64,000 bases of DNA from Peronospora farinosa (GCA_947646735.1 CANTFK010000992.1:124001-188000); one strand, 5' to 3'. Counted from the first letter of the stretch, positions 20,521 through 31,748 are shown. Program-made: numbers and translations. Notes: generated from the sequence alone by a model not told the origin.

Positions 20521-23240
20521 TATCGTTACGAAGTGAGCTATTGAGACCTCAGACCTTTCTGATCGCATATGATGCAATCATTCCAGCCGATATAGGTACA
20601 TTTCGATGCACGTACAAGCTGAAGTCTCTCTTGAGTCTCGTCTGCTAAATCGGAGCTTTTGGACACATACGTTGACAAAGAGACCTTAGGAAGGCACACA
20701 TTGAAGCGAATAATCCTGTCTTGCACCTCTTTTGCTACTTCTTCCTGCTTCTGTTGTTGTTAAACTCGTGTAGCTGTTTCGATTCTCATCGTTTGTTTCT
20801 GAGTGGGTACATGCAACGACGTGACGTAGGTGACGTCGTCATTCTAGCCAAAAGCTGCATCGGCTTGCTCTCCTGTTGTTCTTGACGTTCCAGCCTTGCT
20901 GACTTTGCTGGTACAGCTGAGTCATCATGATGTCGACAATTAGCATCGTGACGCTCAAGACGATGACGCGAGAAAGCCAAAGCTGCAGCTGGCAGCGTCA
21001 CGAAGTGGCCTTTTGGTAGCGGCAAGAAACTTAGGCCCTTTTCACTGCAATTGATGACCTGGATCTGGTGGTGACGACGTAGACTGTTTCGATTCGATAC
21101 TCGTGCTGAAATGCCACATTAGCCACAAGAGCACGGACACGTCGAGACCGCGTGATGCTAATCGGGGGCTGTGCCTTCCATTTTATTCCGCAAGATCTTG
21201 TCCAACTTGCAGGGAGTCTTACTGCCGTCGATTCTGTAGTGCATCCACATTATCAAAAGATGCAACAAAGCTCTAGGCATTTTAGCTTTTCGAGCCATTG
21301 GAGTAGAATGACGCACCCTCGCTTCGGTACAATCCTCTAACATTGCTCTCGAAATGATAGTGGTTCAAGAGGAGAATGGCTTTATCGAGTTATCTCAGTT
21401 CTTCATGTCCCACATGAGGTCATGACTTCTAGGGATACGAAGACCCCCTCGTGGTGTTGAAGCTGAAGGTCCACACACAGCCGTCTTGGGCGCCGAAGTA
21501 GTTGCCAGCGGGTAAAAAAGATCATGTTTCGTGTGTGTGGTTTTGAATCTCGGCTGTAATAGAGTCATTGGTCAGCAGCTTGTTTTGTCTGTTGACATTA
21601 GCACCATCGTTCCCGTGCACATTTACATCGGTTACTTGCAAAGCAGGACCCATTGAAAACAGCAGCACCGCCGTGTCGCCTACGTTCGACACGTACATCT
21701 TCTTCCCACCGTTTCAAGACGACTACAATTGTTGCAGTAGTGCCGCCGCGAACAATTGACACAGTTCCTGAGTGCAGGTTGTGCCGAAATAAAACCCTTT
21801 CGGTTGATGCTCATCCACCAAATGTCCCGCTCGGTTCATAAGGCGCTGCAGGATGTAATGGCAAAACTTAGCGGTCAAGGTTCGAGCACCGAATTGGCGG
21901 TGGCTGCAACTGCCAGGACCTCTCAGCATGACCTTTATTTGGTCGTCTATCTCAAGCTATTTACACTGCGCTGAGCTTGGTACAGTAGGACGGCGGCAGG
22001 GCGCTTATCAAAGCCTTGCCGCATCTCGGGGTTCAAGATCACCTGGTCATCGTTGAGCTAGTTTAATAAGGTCATACAGACCACCGCAACGGAGATGTTG
22101 AGCTTATGTTGAAACTGGCCATGCAAGTGCACCTGCATCTCGAGGTTGCGAACGCTGCGTTGGCCACTTTGCAGAATCGCTTTTTCATGAGCGTGTACTC
22201 GCAACTAGCACTGTTTAATCGGCCTTGGTTCTCGTAAAAGTCGTTACAGCTTAGTGTCTTGCTCACTGCGTAAGGAAGCCTAAACTTTGTGGCCGCAATG
22301 ATGATCTCATCGCGCACCGTAGGCAAGCAGATGGACTTATAGACGTATAAATGCCGTACAAGTTAATAACGAAGACAAAAAGAGCCTGCGTCGCGTCTTA
22401 CAGCAACGCATGCCGAGCAATTTTTCTTCTGTAACAGTTGATGCATCCATGCAAACAATTGCACGAGTAGCTGACGTAAGGCGCGTTTAGAATCGCTTTG
22501 CTACTGCAAATTGAAAACAAGAATATATCGAGCGCCAACAGTCGTACATTTCGTTAATGAGCCAAGATATTCATACGTGACCATGACCTCAGCTTCCAGT
22601 GCGCGTTTCCAAAGATACGCCAGCCTAGTGAACAGGCTGGTCATTGCTCGCTCCTCCTAGAAGCCATACTCGCTCATCTCTGCCTGACTCATGTCAATGT
22701 CTGCGAGGTGCTTGACCTCACACCTACTGCAACTGAGATTCCTACCTGGAAGCCCACCAGAATTCCTTTGACCTATATCGTCAAAAGCGCCAGCAAAGCA
22801 TTTGAAAATAATTGAGACGGAAGCCGTGCCCCTGCCAATTCTGTCCATCCTGCGTACTGAGCATGAAACTTGCTGTAGAAACTCGCTGTTGGTCAGGATT
22901 TCTTGGGTGGTCATTTCCCTAACAATGAAGGAGCTCGTTCTCGTTCTCTCTGCATCGCTGCTCTTTGCCATCTACAACAAGACGAAAGTAACACATAACA
23001 CGAAAGAATCGGCAATATCATACAATGTTGAAGATACTTATACAGTCTTGTCTATCTACCGCTAAAACTGAAGTTTACGTCGTGTCATAAGTTGAAAAAA
23101 TCATCTTTTTTCTATGGGTACATTTGGCATTGAAATTTCAGGTAAAATTCCGACATGACAGCTGTTATTTAGTCACATTCCAGCAATAAACTAGATCGGA
23201 AGAAATATCACGTGACCGTCTCATTGCTGGTCAAGTTAAA
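20521..23240. other. 2.7 kb gene-poor stretch with decayed coding sequence
   Basis: There is no intact gene here. On the minus strand several protein-like pieces appear in shifting frames with stops: 22660-22971 (SSDAERTRTSSF), 22072-22326 (VRDEIIIAATKFRLPYAV), 21723-21929 (CHYILQRLMNRAGHLVDE), about 21560-21700 (MYVSNVGDTAVLLF, reminiscent of the PP2C motif V.NVGDSRAVL) and 20538-20769 (KQEEVAKEVQDRIIRF). Their order would suit one decayed minus-strand gene, possibly a PP2C-type phosphatase. I cannot join them or confirm the family. No transposon ends or long repeats were recognised. Confidence 0.35.
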
Positions 23241-25961
23241 ATGGAAGATAACAACGGAACGCCCGAGATCATTCCCATGCCAAGCAATAATCAAGTGCGT
23301 CAACGACATCTCTCAGGAGGTACCATGAATTTGGCGCTTCAGGACGATCAGTGGACTTTTGCTTTGCCTGGATTGCCTCAATCAGGACAGTTGATATCGG
23401 TACGACCTGGCACGTATCGCTATCTAAAGGGCGTGGAGCTGGAGGGCGCTACCTACGAGTTTGCTATCGTAACACGTAGATGTTCGTCTGAAAAGAAAAA
23501 AGAGAATAAGTCAACTGCTGTTGATATTGACGTGGCCGTGGATATCCCCGCGGGAGTCGAAGGCAGACTGATCAAAAAGCTCATAGCCAGTGGTCTGGAC
23601 GTAGACGTGCTGGAAGGAGACTTTAGTCGTGTAGAGGTTGATGGTAACAAGACCAGCAAATACTTTGTGCTGCTTATCCGTGGAAATGAGGAAACACTGG
23701 CCACGTATGGGAGGAGACTGAGGTTCCAGACGTGGCTGCGTAGTGGCAACTCGCGTGAAGTGGACTCGGTCGTGCAGAGTAGTCCTATTGTCACCCCTGC
23801 TGAGAGAATCCAAGTGATTGATCATATCGTTCGAGAAACAGCCCAAATCACAGAAGACGACCCGAATGTGCACTCGATCTTTCCAGTTCATGACCCTGCA
23901 ACCAACAGATACTTGCTTAAGACATTCATTGGAACGCAAAAGCTCGAGTTTCTATCGGAAGATTTCTTGCAAAAAGTAAGAGCTCACTTTGGTGAAAAGG
24001 TTGGATACTACTTTGCGTTCATGGACTTTTACAACAAGGCACTCGTGCCGATCGCGCTGCTAGGCGTAATTCTGACATGCCTGCGAAGTGTCATAGGCAC
24101 ACCCATGTACATGCGCGTGCTCGTAGCGTGGGCTGTACTCATTTCGGTAGTCTGGAGCTTTGGGCTACTCAAGGCCTGGTCTCGTCGCAACAATGAACTT
24201 AACCACATATGGGCGAACAACATTGAAACCAGCACGATCGTATATCGCAACCCAAACTTCCGCGGCGACGCGTTTGTTAATCCTGTTACAGGGCTACCTG
24301 ATCAATACTATCCGAGCTGGAAAAGGTATCCGAAGTATTTGGCCGTAATCACCTTCATGATGGTGCAAATCTCGATCATGATGTTCATCATCGCTATTTG
24401 GATTACTGCATTTGAAGTGCTTAAGGTGCGTTATCCAGACAGTGGAATCTTCTCGGCGCAGTGGTTCTACATCTTAGGCGGCGGTATTTTGTACGGGTTG
24501 TTCGTGGATATTATCCAGTGGAGTGTGCTTGTGACGAAGGCCGCGCGTATGTTTACAGAGTGGGAAAACTGGAAAACGATTGAGCAGTTTGAAAAGTCGA
24601 TGATACGCAAGCTGTTTCTCATGGATTTCCTCAATTACTACACGTGGTTCTTCCTGCTAGCTTTTGTGTACGTAATTCCAGGAGCTGGAGATACAATTAC
24701 CAACTTTCTCAACACATTGATCTGGGAAGACCCAGCAAACTGCTGCTTCGGGCCGTACATGAATCGTTCGGGTGCTTATTGCGACTCTTGTCCACCAGCG
24801 TGGAATAAAATGGGTATTCGTGAAGCACGCTGCATTCCATGTCATGGATGGGTAACCTTTGACATCAACCACCTCGACTTAGAGACTCTTTTTCTCACAC
24901 CCATCATTATTACTCAGTTGCTAAATTTACTCATTGCTGTGGTCGTCCCGTGGATTCATCGCAAGCACTACGAGCAGCGCCTACGTGGAACAGACCAAAA
25001 AGTGATGGCCATGGTCAAGGCTCAAGGAGAGCGGCATCTGCTAGCCAGAATGTCGTACCAAACTGAAGACTTTGACAACATGCACGGTCGTTCGATAAGT
25101 AGCAATACTGCTGCTCATGATGACAACCTCGCACATGTTATAAATCGGTCCTCGGCTCGGTTTCTAGAGAACAGCGAAGAGGAGATGAAGCTACTGAATG
25201 CAAAGGCGCGCGCGGTTTTGTTCGAGAGCGAGCAAAAGACTTATGATCCATATGATGACTACCACCACATGACGGTGCAGTTTGGCTTCGTGGTCATGTT
25301 TTCAATGCTATGGCCACTCATGCCTGCTGCTTGCATGCTTGTAAATGCACTCAAGACCCGTGGTGATGGCTTTCGATTATGCCGAACCAACCGACGCCCA
25401 TTTCCACGCAAAGCCAGCGGCATTGGAGAGTGGAACAATATCCTTCACGCGATTGCTATTACGGGTGTGCTTGTCAACATTGGCCTTATCTTTATTTCCA
25501 CTGGTGCCATGGAATTTTTCTCGCCGTCGTGTTCAAAGCAAATCACGTATGCTTTGAATAACGACTTCTCCCATTTTCGCTTTGGTCCGGATTTCGCTTG
25601 CGTCTCACTTACCACGCGCATGGTCATGATCCTCGTAAGTGAGCACATATCACTATTATTGATCTATTCATTCTGGAAAATCATTCGTAGCGTTCCAGCA
25701 AAGGTTCAGCTTGATATGTTGAGTCAGGAGTACGCCTTCAAGTCTCTCCTGTATCAACGTACGGTGGAAAAGTCAAGCATAAATACTGCGTCACTGTCAA
25801 CTTCAGCTGCATCGTCAGTCCATGACAAGGAGTCATATACGACGTTCAAGACTAGAGGAATAAGTGGGTCAAGAACACCCATTGGCAGTACTTGCACCGG
25901 TTCAATCGAAGAGAAGGAGCCATTATTGGGCAGAAGGGACGTCTTTCGAGCCGATTTATGA
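23241..25961 (+). CDS. TMEM16/anoctamin-like membrane protein
   Basis: Single-exon gene, 906 residues. The N-terminal 250 residues are cytosolic and mixed charge. The anoctamin core begins with HFGEKVGYYFAFMDFYNKAL and a first helix VPIALLGVILTCL, followed by about ten hydrophobic segments. The stretch WENWKTIEQFEKSMIRKLFLMDFLNYYTWF (about residues 434-463) corresponds to the conserved family region before and within helix 6. A cysteine-rich lumenal loop (ANCCFGPY, YCDSCPPAW, RCIPCHGW) follows. The C-terminal cytosolic tail is Ser/Thr rich. TMEM16 proteins are calcium-activated scramblases or anion channels; which of the two, and whether the five acidic calcium ligands are kept, I could not settle by eye. 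The size is typical of the family (800-1000). Confidence 0.82.
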   Translation: MEDNNGTPEIIPMPSNNQVRQRHLSGGTMNLALQDDQWTFALPGLPQSGQLISVRPGTYRYLKGVELEGATYEFAIVTRRCSSEKKKENKSTAVDIDVAVDIPAGVEGRLIKKLIASGLDVDVLEGDFSRVEVDGNKTSKYFVLLIRGNEETLATYGRRLRFQTWLRSGNSREVDSVVQSSPIVTPAERIQVIDHIVRETAQITEDDPNVHSIFPVHDPATNRYLLKTFIGTQKLEFLSEDFLQKVRAHFGEKVGYYFAFMDFYNKALVPIALLGVILTCLRSVIGTPMYMRVLVAWAVLISVVWSFGLLKAWSRRNNELNHIWANNIETSTIVYRNPNFRGDAFVNPVTGLPDQYYPSWKRYPKYLAVITFMMVQISIMMFIIAIWITAFEVLKVRYPDSGIFSAQWFYILGGGILYGLFVDIIQWSVLVTKAARMFTEWENWKTIEQFEKSMIRKLFLMDFLNYYTWFFLLAFVYVIPGAGDTITNFLNTLIWEDPANCCFGPYMNRSGAYCDSCPPAWNKMGIREARCIPCHGWVTFDINHLDLETLFLTPIIITQLLNLLIAVVVPWIHRKHYEQRLRGTDQKVMAMVKAQGERHLLARMSYQTEDFDNMHGRSISSNTAAHDDNLAHVINRSSARFLENSEEEMKLLNAKARAVLFESEQKTYDPYDDYHHMTVQFGFVVMFSMLWPLMPAACMLVNALKTRGDGFRLCRTNRRPFPRKASGIGEWNNILHAIAITGVLVNIGLIFISTGAMEFFSPSCSKQITYALNNDFSHFRFGPDFACVSLTTRMVMILVSEHISLLLIYSFWKIIRSVPAKVQLDMLSQEYAFKSLLYQRTVEKSSINTASLSTSAASSVHDKESYTTFKTRGISGSRTPIGSTCTGSIEEKEPLLGRRDVFRADL

Positions 25962-26218
25962 CTAATGAAAGGATTGACCTCATGATGGGGGGGGGTTGTC
26001 GTCTTGTTGTAGCCACAAGATCTTGTGTTTTTCTATATATTGTATTAGTTGATACAAACAGAGTATATGATTCCATAGAGTAAACCGTTTCATGCTCTAT
26101 TTATACACAATAACCTCTTTATATTTAATACTGGACAAGTCAGTTGAGACCGTCAGCTTCACTCTGTACCGTCCACCTGACTTTCTTATTGCGCCGTCAT
26201 TTCCGAAATATCAATAAG

Positions 26219-28093
26219 ATGGCTATCCGTGCTCCCGTTCAGGTCCGTGGTGGTGGTTTTGGCCTTGATGCTGAACTTGCACGTAAAGCTGCTGAACGTT
26301 ATGATTACGACATGGAGAACGAAGCGCGGGTGTGGCTCGAGACCATCTCGGAGATGCAGATTGGAGACGATTTTGGCGAAGGTTTACGTGATGGTATTAT
26401 CCTCTGTACTGTCGCGAATAAGATTCATTCCAGTGTGATTAAACGCGTGGAGATCAAGTCGAAGATGCCGTTTAAGCTGATGGAGAATGTATCGGCGTTC
26501 CTTAAAGCTTGTCGCGTCATGGGTGTCAATGAATTTGATTTGTTTGAGACAGTGGATTTATTTGAACTCAAGGACTTGGGCAATGTGGTGCGCTGCATTT
26601 TTGCACTGGGTCGTGCTGTACAACGGAACTACCCGGAGTTTAAAGGTCCTACTCTTGGTGTTAAGGAGAGCAGCAAGAATCGACGCTCGTTTACATCTGA
26701 CCAGCTCGCTGGTGGTAGAAACATCCCTGCACAGCAGACACTTGGTAGTTTTCGTACGATGAAGCGGCAGACAACGTCGTATACGAACAACGTCATGCTT
26801 GGAGCTGATGCTGCCCAGAGCGGGTACCGAGCACCTCCTCCTCCGCCACCTCCGTCGGCCGAGAAGATTGAGCAGTTGTCTCGATTCCGCAAGGATGATC
26901 AATTAGCACCATTCCATTCGCAGCCGAAGGGAAGAGCATCGCCTTTTAAGCTTGTACCAACGAAGGAGGAAATTGCGGCGACGGTTGCGGAGCTTTCAGA
27001 TGAGGTAGACAAGACGTCCCTGAGCGAAAAGAAGGTTACGTTGTCAGCCTCAGGGCTGAAGAGCACAGCTGATTACTCTGGGCCTACAGCTGAAGAGGAA
27101 GCGCAAGAGTGGATTGAGGCGGTACTTGGCGAGAAATTTCTGGCGAGCTTTGCTGACAGCCTGAAGGACGGCGTGATGCTATGTACAGTAATGAACAAGA
27201 TTAAGCCAGGATTCATTCCGCACATCCAGACGTCGACGATGCCATTCAAGCAGATGGAGAACGTCAGCAACTTTGTTCGCGCGTGCCGTAACATTGGCGT
27301 TGCAGAATTTGATCTTTTCGAGACGGTGGATCTGTACAATCAAAAGAATCTTGGACAGGTTGTACAGTGCATCCACGCGCTGGGCCGTACGATTCAGAAG
27401 ACCATGCCCGAGTACGATGGCCCCCATCTTGGCGTCAAGGAGTCCACTGTGAATCTGCGTCAGTTCTCTGATGCTCAGCGACGTGAAGCTGTGTCAGCCG
27501 TGCCAGTGCTAGCACATGGCAGTCAGTCTGTTATGGAGCGACGTCCGTTTGATCACTCCGCATCGATCACTTTCCGCTACGACACAGCTGCCGCCGCTGC
27601 CGCTGCTGCTGACAAGATGAGCAGCGAAAAGACGTCATCGAAGTTGGAACCCGATACGGTTGAGCATGAAGCCCAGCCAGAAACCTCTGTTGAAGCTAAG
27701 CTTGCGAATACTGAAGCTGACGCCACGCCGGCTCATAAACTAGAGAGGACAGAATCTGAGATTGCGTCTGCGCCGGAGATGGAGGCTAAGAAGGAAGAGC
27801 CTGCAAAATTGCAGGAGTCTGCGCCGGAGACGGAGGATAAGAAGGAAGAGCCTGCAAAATTACAGGAGTCTGCACCGGAGTCAGAGGCTACGAAGGAAGA
27901 GCCTGCAAAATTGCAGGAGTCTGCACCGGAGTCGGAGGCTAAGAAGGATGAGCCAGCAAAGTTACAGAAGTCAAGCTGGCTAGCGCAGCGGGTTGCATCT
28001 TTGAATACGACGAACATTGGAAGCGCTGTGAAGTCGCGCCTACCTGTTGGAGGCTCAACTACAGCACTTCCGACCCGTACTGTCTGGAGCTAA
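26219..28093 (+). CDS. Calponin/transgelin-like protein with two CH domains
   Basis: Single exon, 624 residues from ATG 26219 (open sequence upstream to 26144 lacks ATG). It has two calponin-homology domains (about residues 32-140 and 300-410), each with the same core (DGIILCTVANKI and DGVMLCTVMNKI; FLKACRVMGVNEFDLFETVDL and FVRACRNIGVAEFDLFETVDL). Each is followed by a calponin-family repeat (GPTLGVKES..NRRSFT and GPHLGVKES..NLRQF), as in calponin and transgelin. An octaproline run (PPPPPPPS region) links them. The C-terminal 120 residues are acidic, with four 17-residue EEPAKLQESAPE-type repeats. It is probably an actin-bundling or actin-stabilising protein of the cytoskeleton. Transgelins usually have one CH domain, so this is an internal duplication. 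Confidence 0.9.
   Translation: MAIRAPVQVRGGGFGLDAELARKAAERYDYDMENEARVWLETISEMQIGDDFGEGLRDGIILCTVANKIHSSVIKRVEIKSKMPFKLMENVSAFLKACRVMGVNEFDLFETVDLFELKDLGNVVRCIFALGRAVQRNYPEFKGPTLGVKESSKNRRSFTSDQLAGGRNIPAQQTLGSFRTMKRQTTSYTNNVMLGADAAQSGYRAPPPPPPPSAEKIEQLSRFRKDDQLAPFHSQPKGRASPFKLVPTKEEIAATVAELSDEVDKTSLSEKKVTLSASGLKSTADYSGPTAEEEAQEWIEAVLGEKFLASFADSLKDGVMLCTVMNKIKPGFIPHIQTSTMPFKQMENVSNFVRACRNIGVAEFDLFETVDLYNQKNLGQVVQCIHALGRTIQKTMPEYDGPHLGVKESTVNLRQFSDAQRREAVSAVPVLAHGSQSVMERRPFDHSASITFRYDTAAAAAAAADKMSSEKTSSKLEPDTVEHEAQPETSVEAKLANTEADATPAHKLERTESEIASAPEMEAKKEEPAKLQESAPETEDKKEEPAKLQESAPESEATKEEPAKLQESAPESEAKKDEPAKLQKSSWLAQRVASLNTTNIGSAVKSRLPVGGSTTALPTRTVWS
27774..27975 (+). repeat. In-frame 51-bp minisatellite, about four copies
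   Basis: Tandem 51-bp units inside the calponin-like gene each encode 17 residues of the type MEAKKEEPAKLQESAPE. Copies differ by a few bases and the last is degraded (KKDEPAKLQKS). The period of exactly 17 codons keeps the frame. Confidence 0.85.
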
Positions 28094-28284
28094 GTTACTA
28101 TATGCAAGCTGTCACGACTTTCGTTGGCTGGACTCTGATAGAAATTGCTTGCGTATGTAAGATACTCGACGACAGAAGTAGTCATGGTAAGTTTGCATTC
28201 TTCGTTAATTAATTTGCTCCGCAAGGAAACATGATGCAGCCGTCATGAATGTGTTGCATGAACGTGGTATATATGATTGTTTTA

Positions 28285-29351
28285 TCAGTACAAGTCTGCC
28301 ACTTCGGTGAGCAGACTCGTGCACGCTTTATCGATGCGTAGTTCGCACAGATCGTCAGCTCGCGTTGGTCCCAAGTTAACAATGGCAATAGGGACCTTGC
28401 GAGCATGTGCGTGATTGATCAGGCGCATTGCTGAAAAGACCTTTAGCGACGAGCCAACGACTAGTAACGCATTTGCATCGCTCACGCGCTCTAGCGCATT
28501 TATCCGAGTAGTTACCGGCATATTTTCACCAAAAAAGACGACTCTAAATGAACAGGTATAAACATTAACGTAAGATGCACAATAGGGAAAGAGACACATG
28601 ATCGTAGGCATACCTTGGTTTCATGATGCCACTGCATTTGCTGCACCCTGGGTAGATAAACTCGTCGTAATTCCACGAGATATCAACATCTCCATCCGGA
28701 TTCCCATGTTCACTGGATGCCACATCACCTGTCTCCTTGTCTGGGTTCTCCTTCAACAATTGAGCAACTTGTGGATTCAGCTCCTTTAAAACTTCTTGGT
28801 AGCTTTGACGAGACGTCACATCACCGCAACCCTGACACTCGACTTCGTACAGTGATCCGTGCATTTCGACGACACTGTGAGAACCACTTTTAATATGCAA
28901 CCGATCCACATTTTGGGTCAAAATGCTTGAAATGGCGCCTCCACGTTGAAGCTCCGTCAGTGCATGATGCGACCCATTTGGCTGTGCATTATATATTTTG
29001 GGCCACCCAAAAAGACTACGTGCCCAATAGCGTTGACGATATGTATGAGCTCCAATAAACTATACGTATCCACGAATCAGATTCAGATGCAAGACATTAA
29101 CTTCATTCAATAAAAGTACCAAGACATTAACTTAATTCAATAGTACCAACCTCTTGAAACTGAATTGGTCGAAAATCCTTATTGCGATTGTATACACCAT
29201 TCGGTCCTCGATAATCTGGAATACCAGAATCCGTCGATATACCTGCTCCACTTAATACCAACGTCTTGCCACGACCAGCGTCTAGAAACTTGCGTAGTAG
29301 TGCAACATCGCCAGTGAGGGTGTCGTTTACGATCTTCTTAACTACGTTCAT
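28285..29351 (-). CDS. SIRT4-like (class II) NAD-dependent sirtuin
   Basis: Three exons (29151-29351, 28614-29059, 28285-28543) close to 301 residues. NAD-binding motifs GAGISTDSGIPDYRG and TQNVDRLH and the catalytic His in VVEMHGSLYEVEC are present. The zinc module has CQGC and CSKC pairs separated by a long acidic insert (ENPDKETGDVASSEHGNPD). The Rossmann part ends with VVGSSLKVFSAMRLI and AIVNLGPTRAD. The motif order and GSSL.V..A..L fit class II (SIRT4) sirtuins, which are mitochondrial with ADP-ribosyl, lipoamidase or deacylase activity. No convincing mitochondrial presequence is visible (MNVVKKIVNDTL), so localisation is open. It is divergent from CCDC124 with 216 bp between starts. 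Confidence 0.92.
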
Positions 29352-29567
29352 TTTTGCGTATGGTCGTCCTGTGTCCCAAAATACATAAACATATAGAGAC
29401 TAATCTATTTAGAGATTAGAAATTGAAACTCAAATGATTAGTATTTCTTACACCAAAAATACGTAACTCTTTGAGCACGACCCCCCTCCCTCCCCTTCCT
29501 AACCTACTATAATGCATTTTGTCACTTATTTTCGTCACTCAGTTTACTCCCGACCAATTATATCAAT
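29352..29567. promoter_or_regulatory. Divergent promoter, sirtuin / CCDC124
   Basis: The 216 bp between opposite start codons hold a CCAAT at 29554-29558 close to the CCDC124 start and a C-rich tract (CCCCCCTCCCTCCCC) near 29481-29495. Shared regulation is inferred. Confidence 0.35.
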
Positions 29568-30409
29568 ATGGGCAAGAAATTAGGAGGTGCCAACACGAAA
29601 GTCGAAGCTGCTAAAGCCAAGAAAGCGGTCGTTAAGGCTACGAAAGATGCTGCAAAATCTACAGCAGACGCTGCTGCTGAAGCTGCAGAATGGGCCAAGG
29701 GTTCGGACACACGCGCAGAGCGAAAGCGTCAAGATGAAGAGCGAAAACGTGCAGAATTGGAAGCTAAAAAGGCTGAAAAACAAAAGCTCTTGGCAATGGA
29801 AGAACATGCATTGGAGGAAGACAAACACGCTATTCGTAAGCAAAAGAAGATGGTGAAACAGGTGGCAAAGCCGTGGGAAGAGGCACTGAAACCTACGGCC
29901 AAAAAAAACAATCGTGGCTCGAAAAAGCAGTCGAGCTTTGGAGGAAGTACTGAGAAGCTTACACAGGCTGAGATGGTGGCTCTGCGAGAGGCTGAAGAAA
30001 CTCGAGTAGCTGGTAAACCAGGCAAAAAGACAATCAAATTTGAGAGCAATTTCCAGGCCAATCAGAACAGAAATCAGGACGGACTGACGGAGGCCCGAAG
30101 TCTGGATGCAGCGCTGGATCTGCTGACGGTGGGTGACAAGGAGGTAGAGAAGCACCCAGAACGTCGAGCAAAGGCGGCTTACAAGGCTTTTGAGGAAGTC
30201 ATGATGCCACAGCTCAAAGAGGATTATCCGGGCTTGAAACTATCGCAGTATAAGCAAAAACTCAGCGAACTGGTAAGGTGGTGGTGATTGCTGTTAGAGG
30301 ACTTCTTTATTGTGCTGATTCGTGCTCTTTTGTGCTTTTGTAGTGGCGCCGTTCTCCAGACAACCCGCTGAACCAGGAGAGTTTGGCTTACAATGCCAAG
30401 AAACAGTAG
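29568..30409 (+). CDS. CCDC124: CCDC124/Lso2-like ribosome-associated protein
   Basis: Two exons (29568-30272, 30344-30409) give 256 residues. The N-terminus MGKKLGGANTKV leads into a long Ala/Lys/Glu coiled coil (to about residue 100). The C-terminal conserved block carries ARSLDAALDLL, HPERRAKAAYKAFEE, PGLKLSQYKQKL and, across the splice, WRRSPDNPLNQ, all in the order of human CCDC124. CCDC124 and yeast Lso2 bind hibernating or recycling ribosomes near the mRNA channel. The last exon is only 22 codons; without it the WRRSPDNP signature would be missed. Confidence 0.93.
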
Positions 30410-31076
30410 GTTGAAAGCACTAAATAGCTGTACAGAAGTGTAGATGCACGTCTGTATAGAAGACATCCTTTTTGAACACGGTGTGTTTTGACCTCCGACG
30501 CAATAAGCTTCCATATCCAATGTAACGTGATGTCACTAACAAGTGCTTCCAGTTGCTCGTTGCTGTCGAAGACCGGCAGTATTCACGAACACGATATTCC
30601 CACGCGTCTAGCACAATATCACACCATGATGGACATTCAACGTTAAGTCCAGACTAATTTATAAAGACCATCAAGTCGGTCTCGATCACTTCGTCTTGAC
30701 GGTATAGTTGTCGTCTCTTTGACAAGCAAAGTAGATATGTCCCGATGCTGTCGTGCAGTAATGTACCGAATTCCGAATGGCTTTTCTTCTGGTCGAAACA
30801 GGACTTTCTCGATGATTTGAGGTTGGCATACGCCAACGAAGTCTGGCTGACTAGTATGTCTAATAAAGACAACAAGCACATGTGAAGCATTGTAAAACGC
30901 AATCAATAAATACTTGTTGCCGTAGCTATTCAAGCACTACACAACCATAATTTGAATTGCATTAGCAACTACTTGACACATTCTTTCAAAGATGCAAGCT
31001 TACATGTTTATAGAATCGACGTCGATCATCCGTCGCTCGCCATCGAATCACTTTATATTCCCCACCTCTTCACTTT
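30410..31076. other. Intergenic, weak minus-strand coding remnant
   Basis: Between CCDC124 and the PH-domain gene. On the minus strand two adjoining open stretches (30643-30933, GNKYLLIAFYNASHVLVVFI and FGIRYITARQHRDIST; then 30420-30655 in another frame, LNVECPSWCDIVLDAWEYR) look protein-like and are offset by one frame at about 30650. They could be the 3' end of a decayed or unspliced gene. No family was recognised, and no ATG-initiated full model fits. Confidence 0.3.
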
Positions 31077-31748
31077 TTAGACTGTTGGTGGGTTCTGCAC
31101 CGATGTCGAGACACTTAATCCCATCGGTGGCAACGAGAATGCCACTGCTTTTTCTCTCAACTTCTTACTCACATTATTCCCTACTTTCCTCACTGCTTGT
31201 GCTCTTCCAAATAAAGCTTTAGGCACCGCTCTCGCTGCTGCTGCACCAATCGTCGCTCTCTGTCTCTTTAATCTCCCTCCATCCTGTTTCATTGAATCAG
31301 GTACCGATGTTTCTAACACCATCTGCAGTGCTTTATACTGCGTCTCAAAGAACACTTCAATCTCATCAGGTCCTAGCCCCATTCCTCTGTGCTGTGGGTC
31401 ACCCCAATAGTTTCGTTGCCAAGCGTGAATAGCATTACCCCAAGCTTTACGTTCCCCCCACGTCGGTGCACTCATCACCAATAGCACAGGTGTCCCATAG
31501 ACCAACACTCTTCCATCTCTTATCCTCGAACGCTGTATTCGTACTGAAAAACTGTATGGACAGCCACGACCGTCGAGATCGGAAATACCCCGTACTTTGA
31601 GTCTCGAGCGAGAGAGAAGAATTTCACGAACCATGACGCCACGATCTCGTTTCGTATAGAATTGAAGTTTTCCTTCACCTAAGACCCCATAATAAATTTG
31701 ACTACGACGGCCTTCATCATGAAGTAACAAGAAACCCTCCTTTGACAT
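31077..31748 (-). CDS. PH-domain protein
   Basis: Single exon, 223 residues from the ATG at 31748; an in-frame ATG at 31814 would add 22 residues of hydrophobic sequence that do not belong to the domain. The N-terminal 115 residues form a pleckstrin-homology domain: KEGFLLLHDEG opens strand 1, IYYGVLGEGKLQFYTK gives strands 2-3, and the closing helix is WGERKAWGNAIHAWQRNYWG with the invariant Trp. A C-terminal basic, Ala-rich region follows (RLKRQRATIGAAAARAVPK). The likely role is phosphoinositide or protein docking. It is divergent from the p24 gene, with 154 bp between starts and a CCAATC box at 31872-31877. Confidence 0.75.
   Translation of the reverse strand: MSKEGFLLLHDEGRRSQIYYGVLGEGKLQFYTKRDRGVMVREILLSRSRLKVRGISDLDGRGCPYSFSVRIQRSRIRDGRVLVYGTPVLLVMSAPTWGERKAWGNAIHAWQRNYWGDPQHRGMGLGPDEIEVFFETQYKALQMVLETSVPDSMKQDGGRLKRQRATIGAAAARAVPKALFGRAQAVRKVGNNVSKKLREKAVAFSLPPMGLSVSTSVQNPPTV

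Noticed and set aside
29580..30155. 191-codon minus-strand ORF
   Set aside because: It is the antisense of CCDC124; its Phe/Leu/Ser-rich sequence mirrors the Lys/Glu-rich coiled coil of the real gene.
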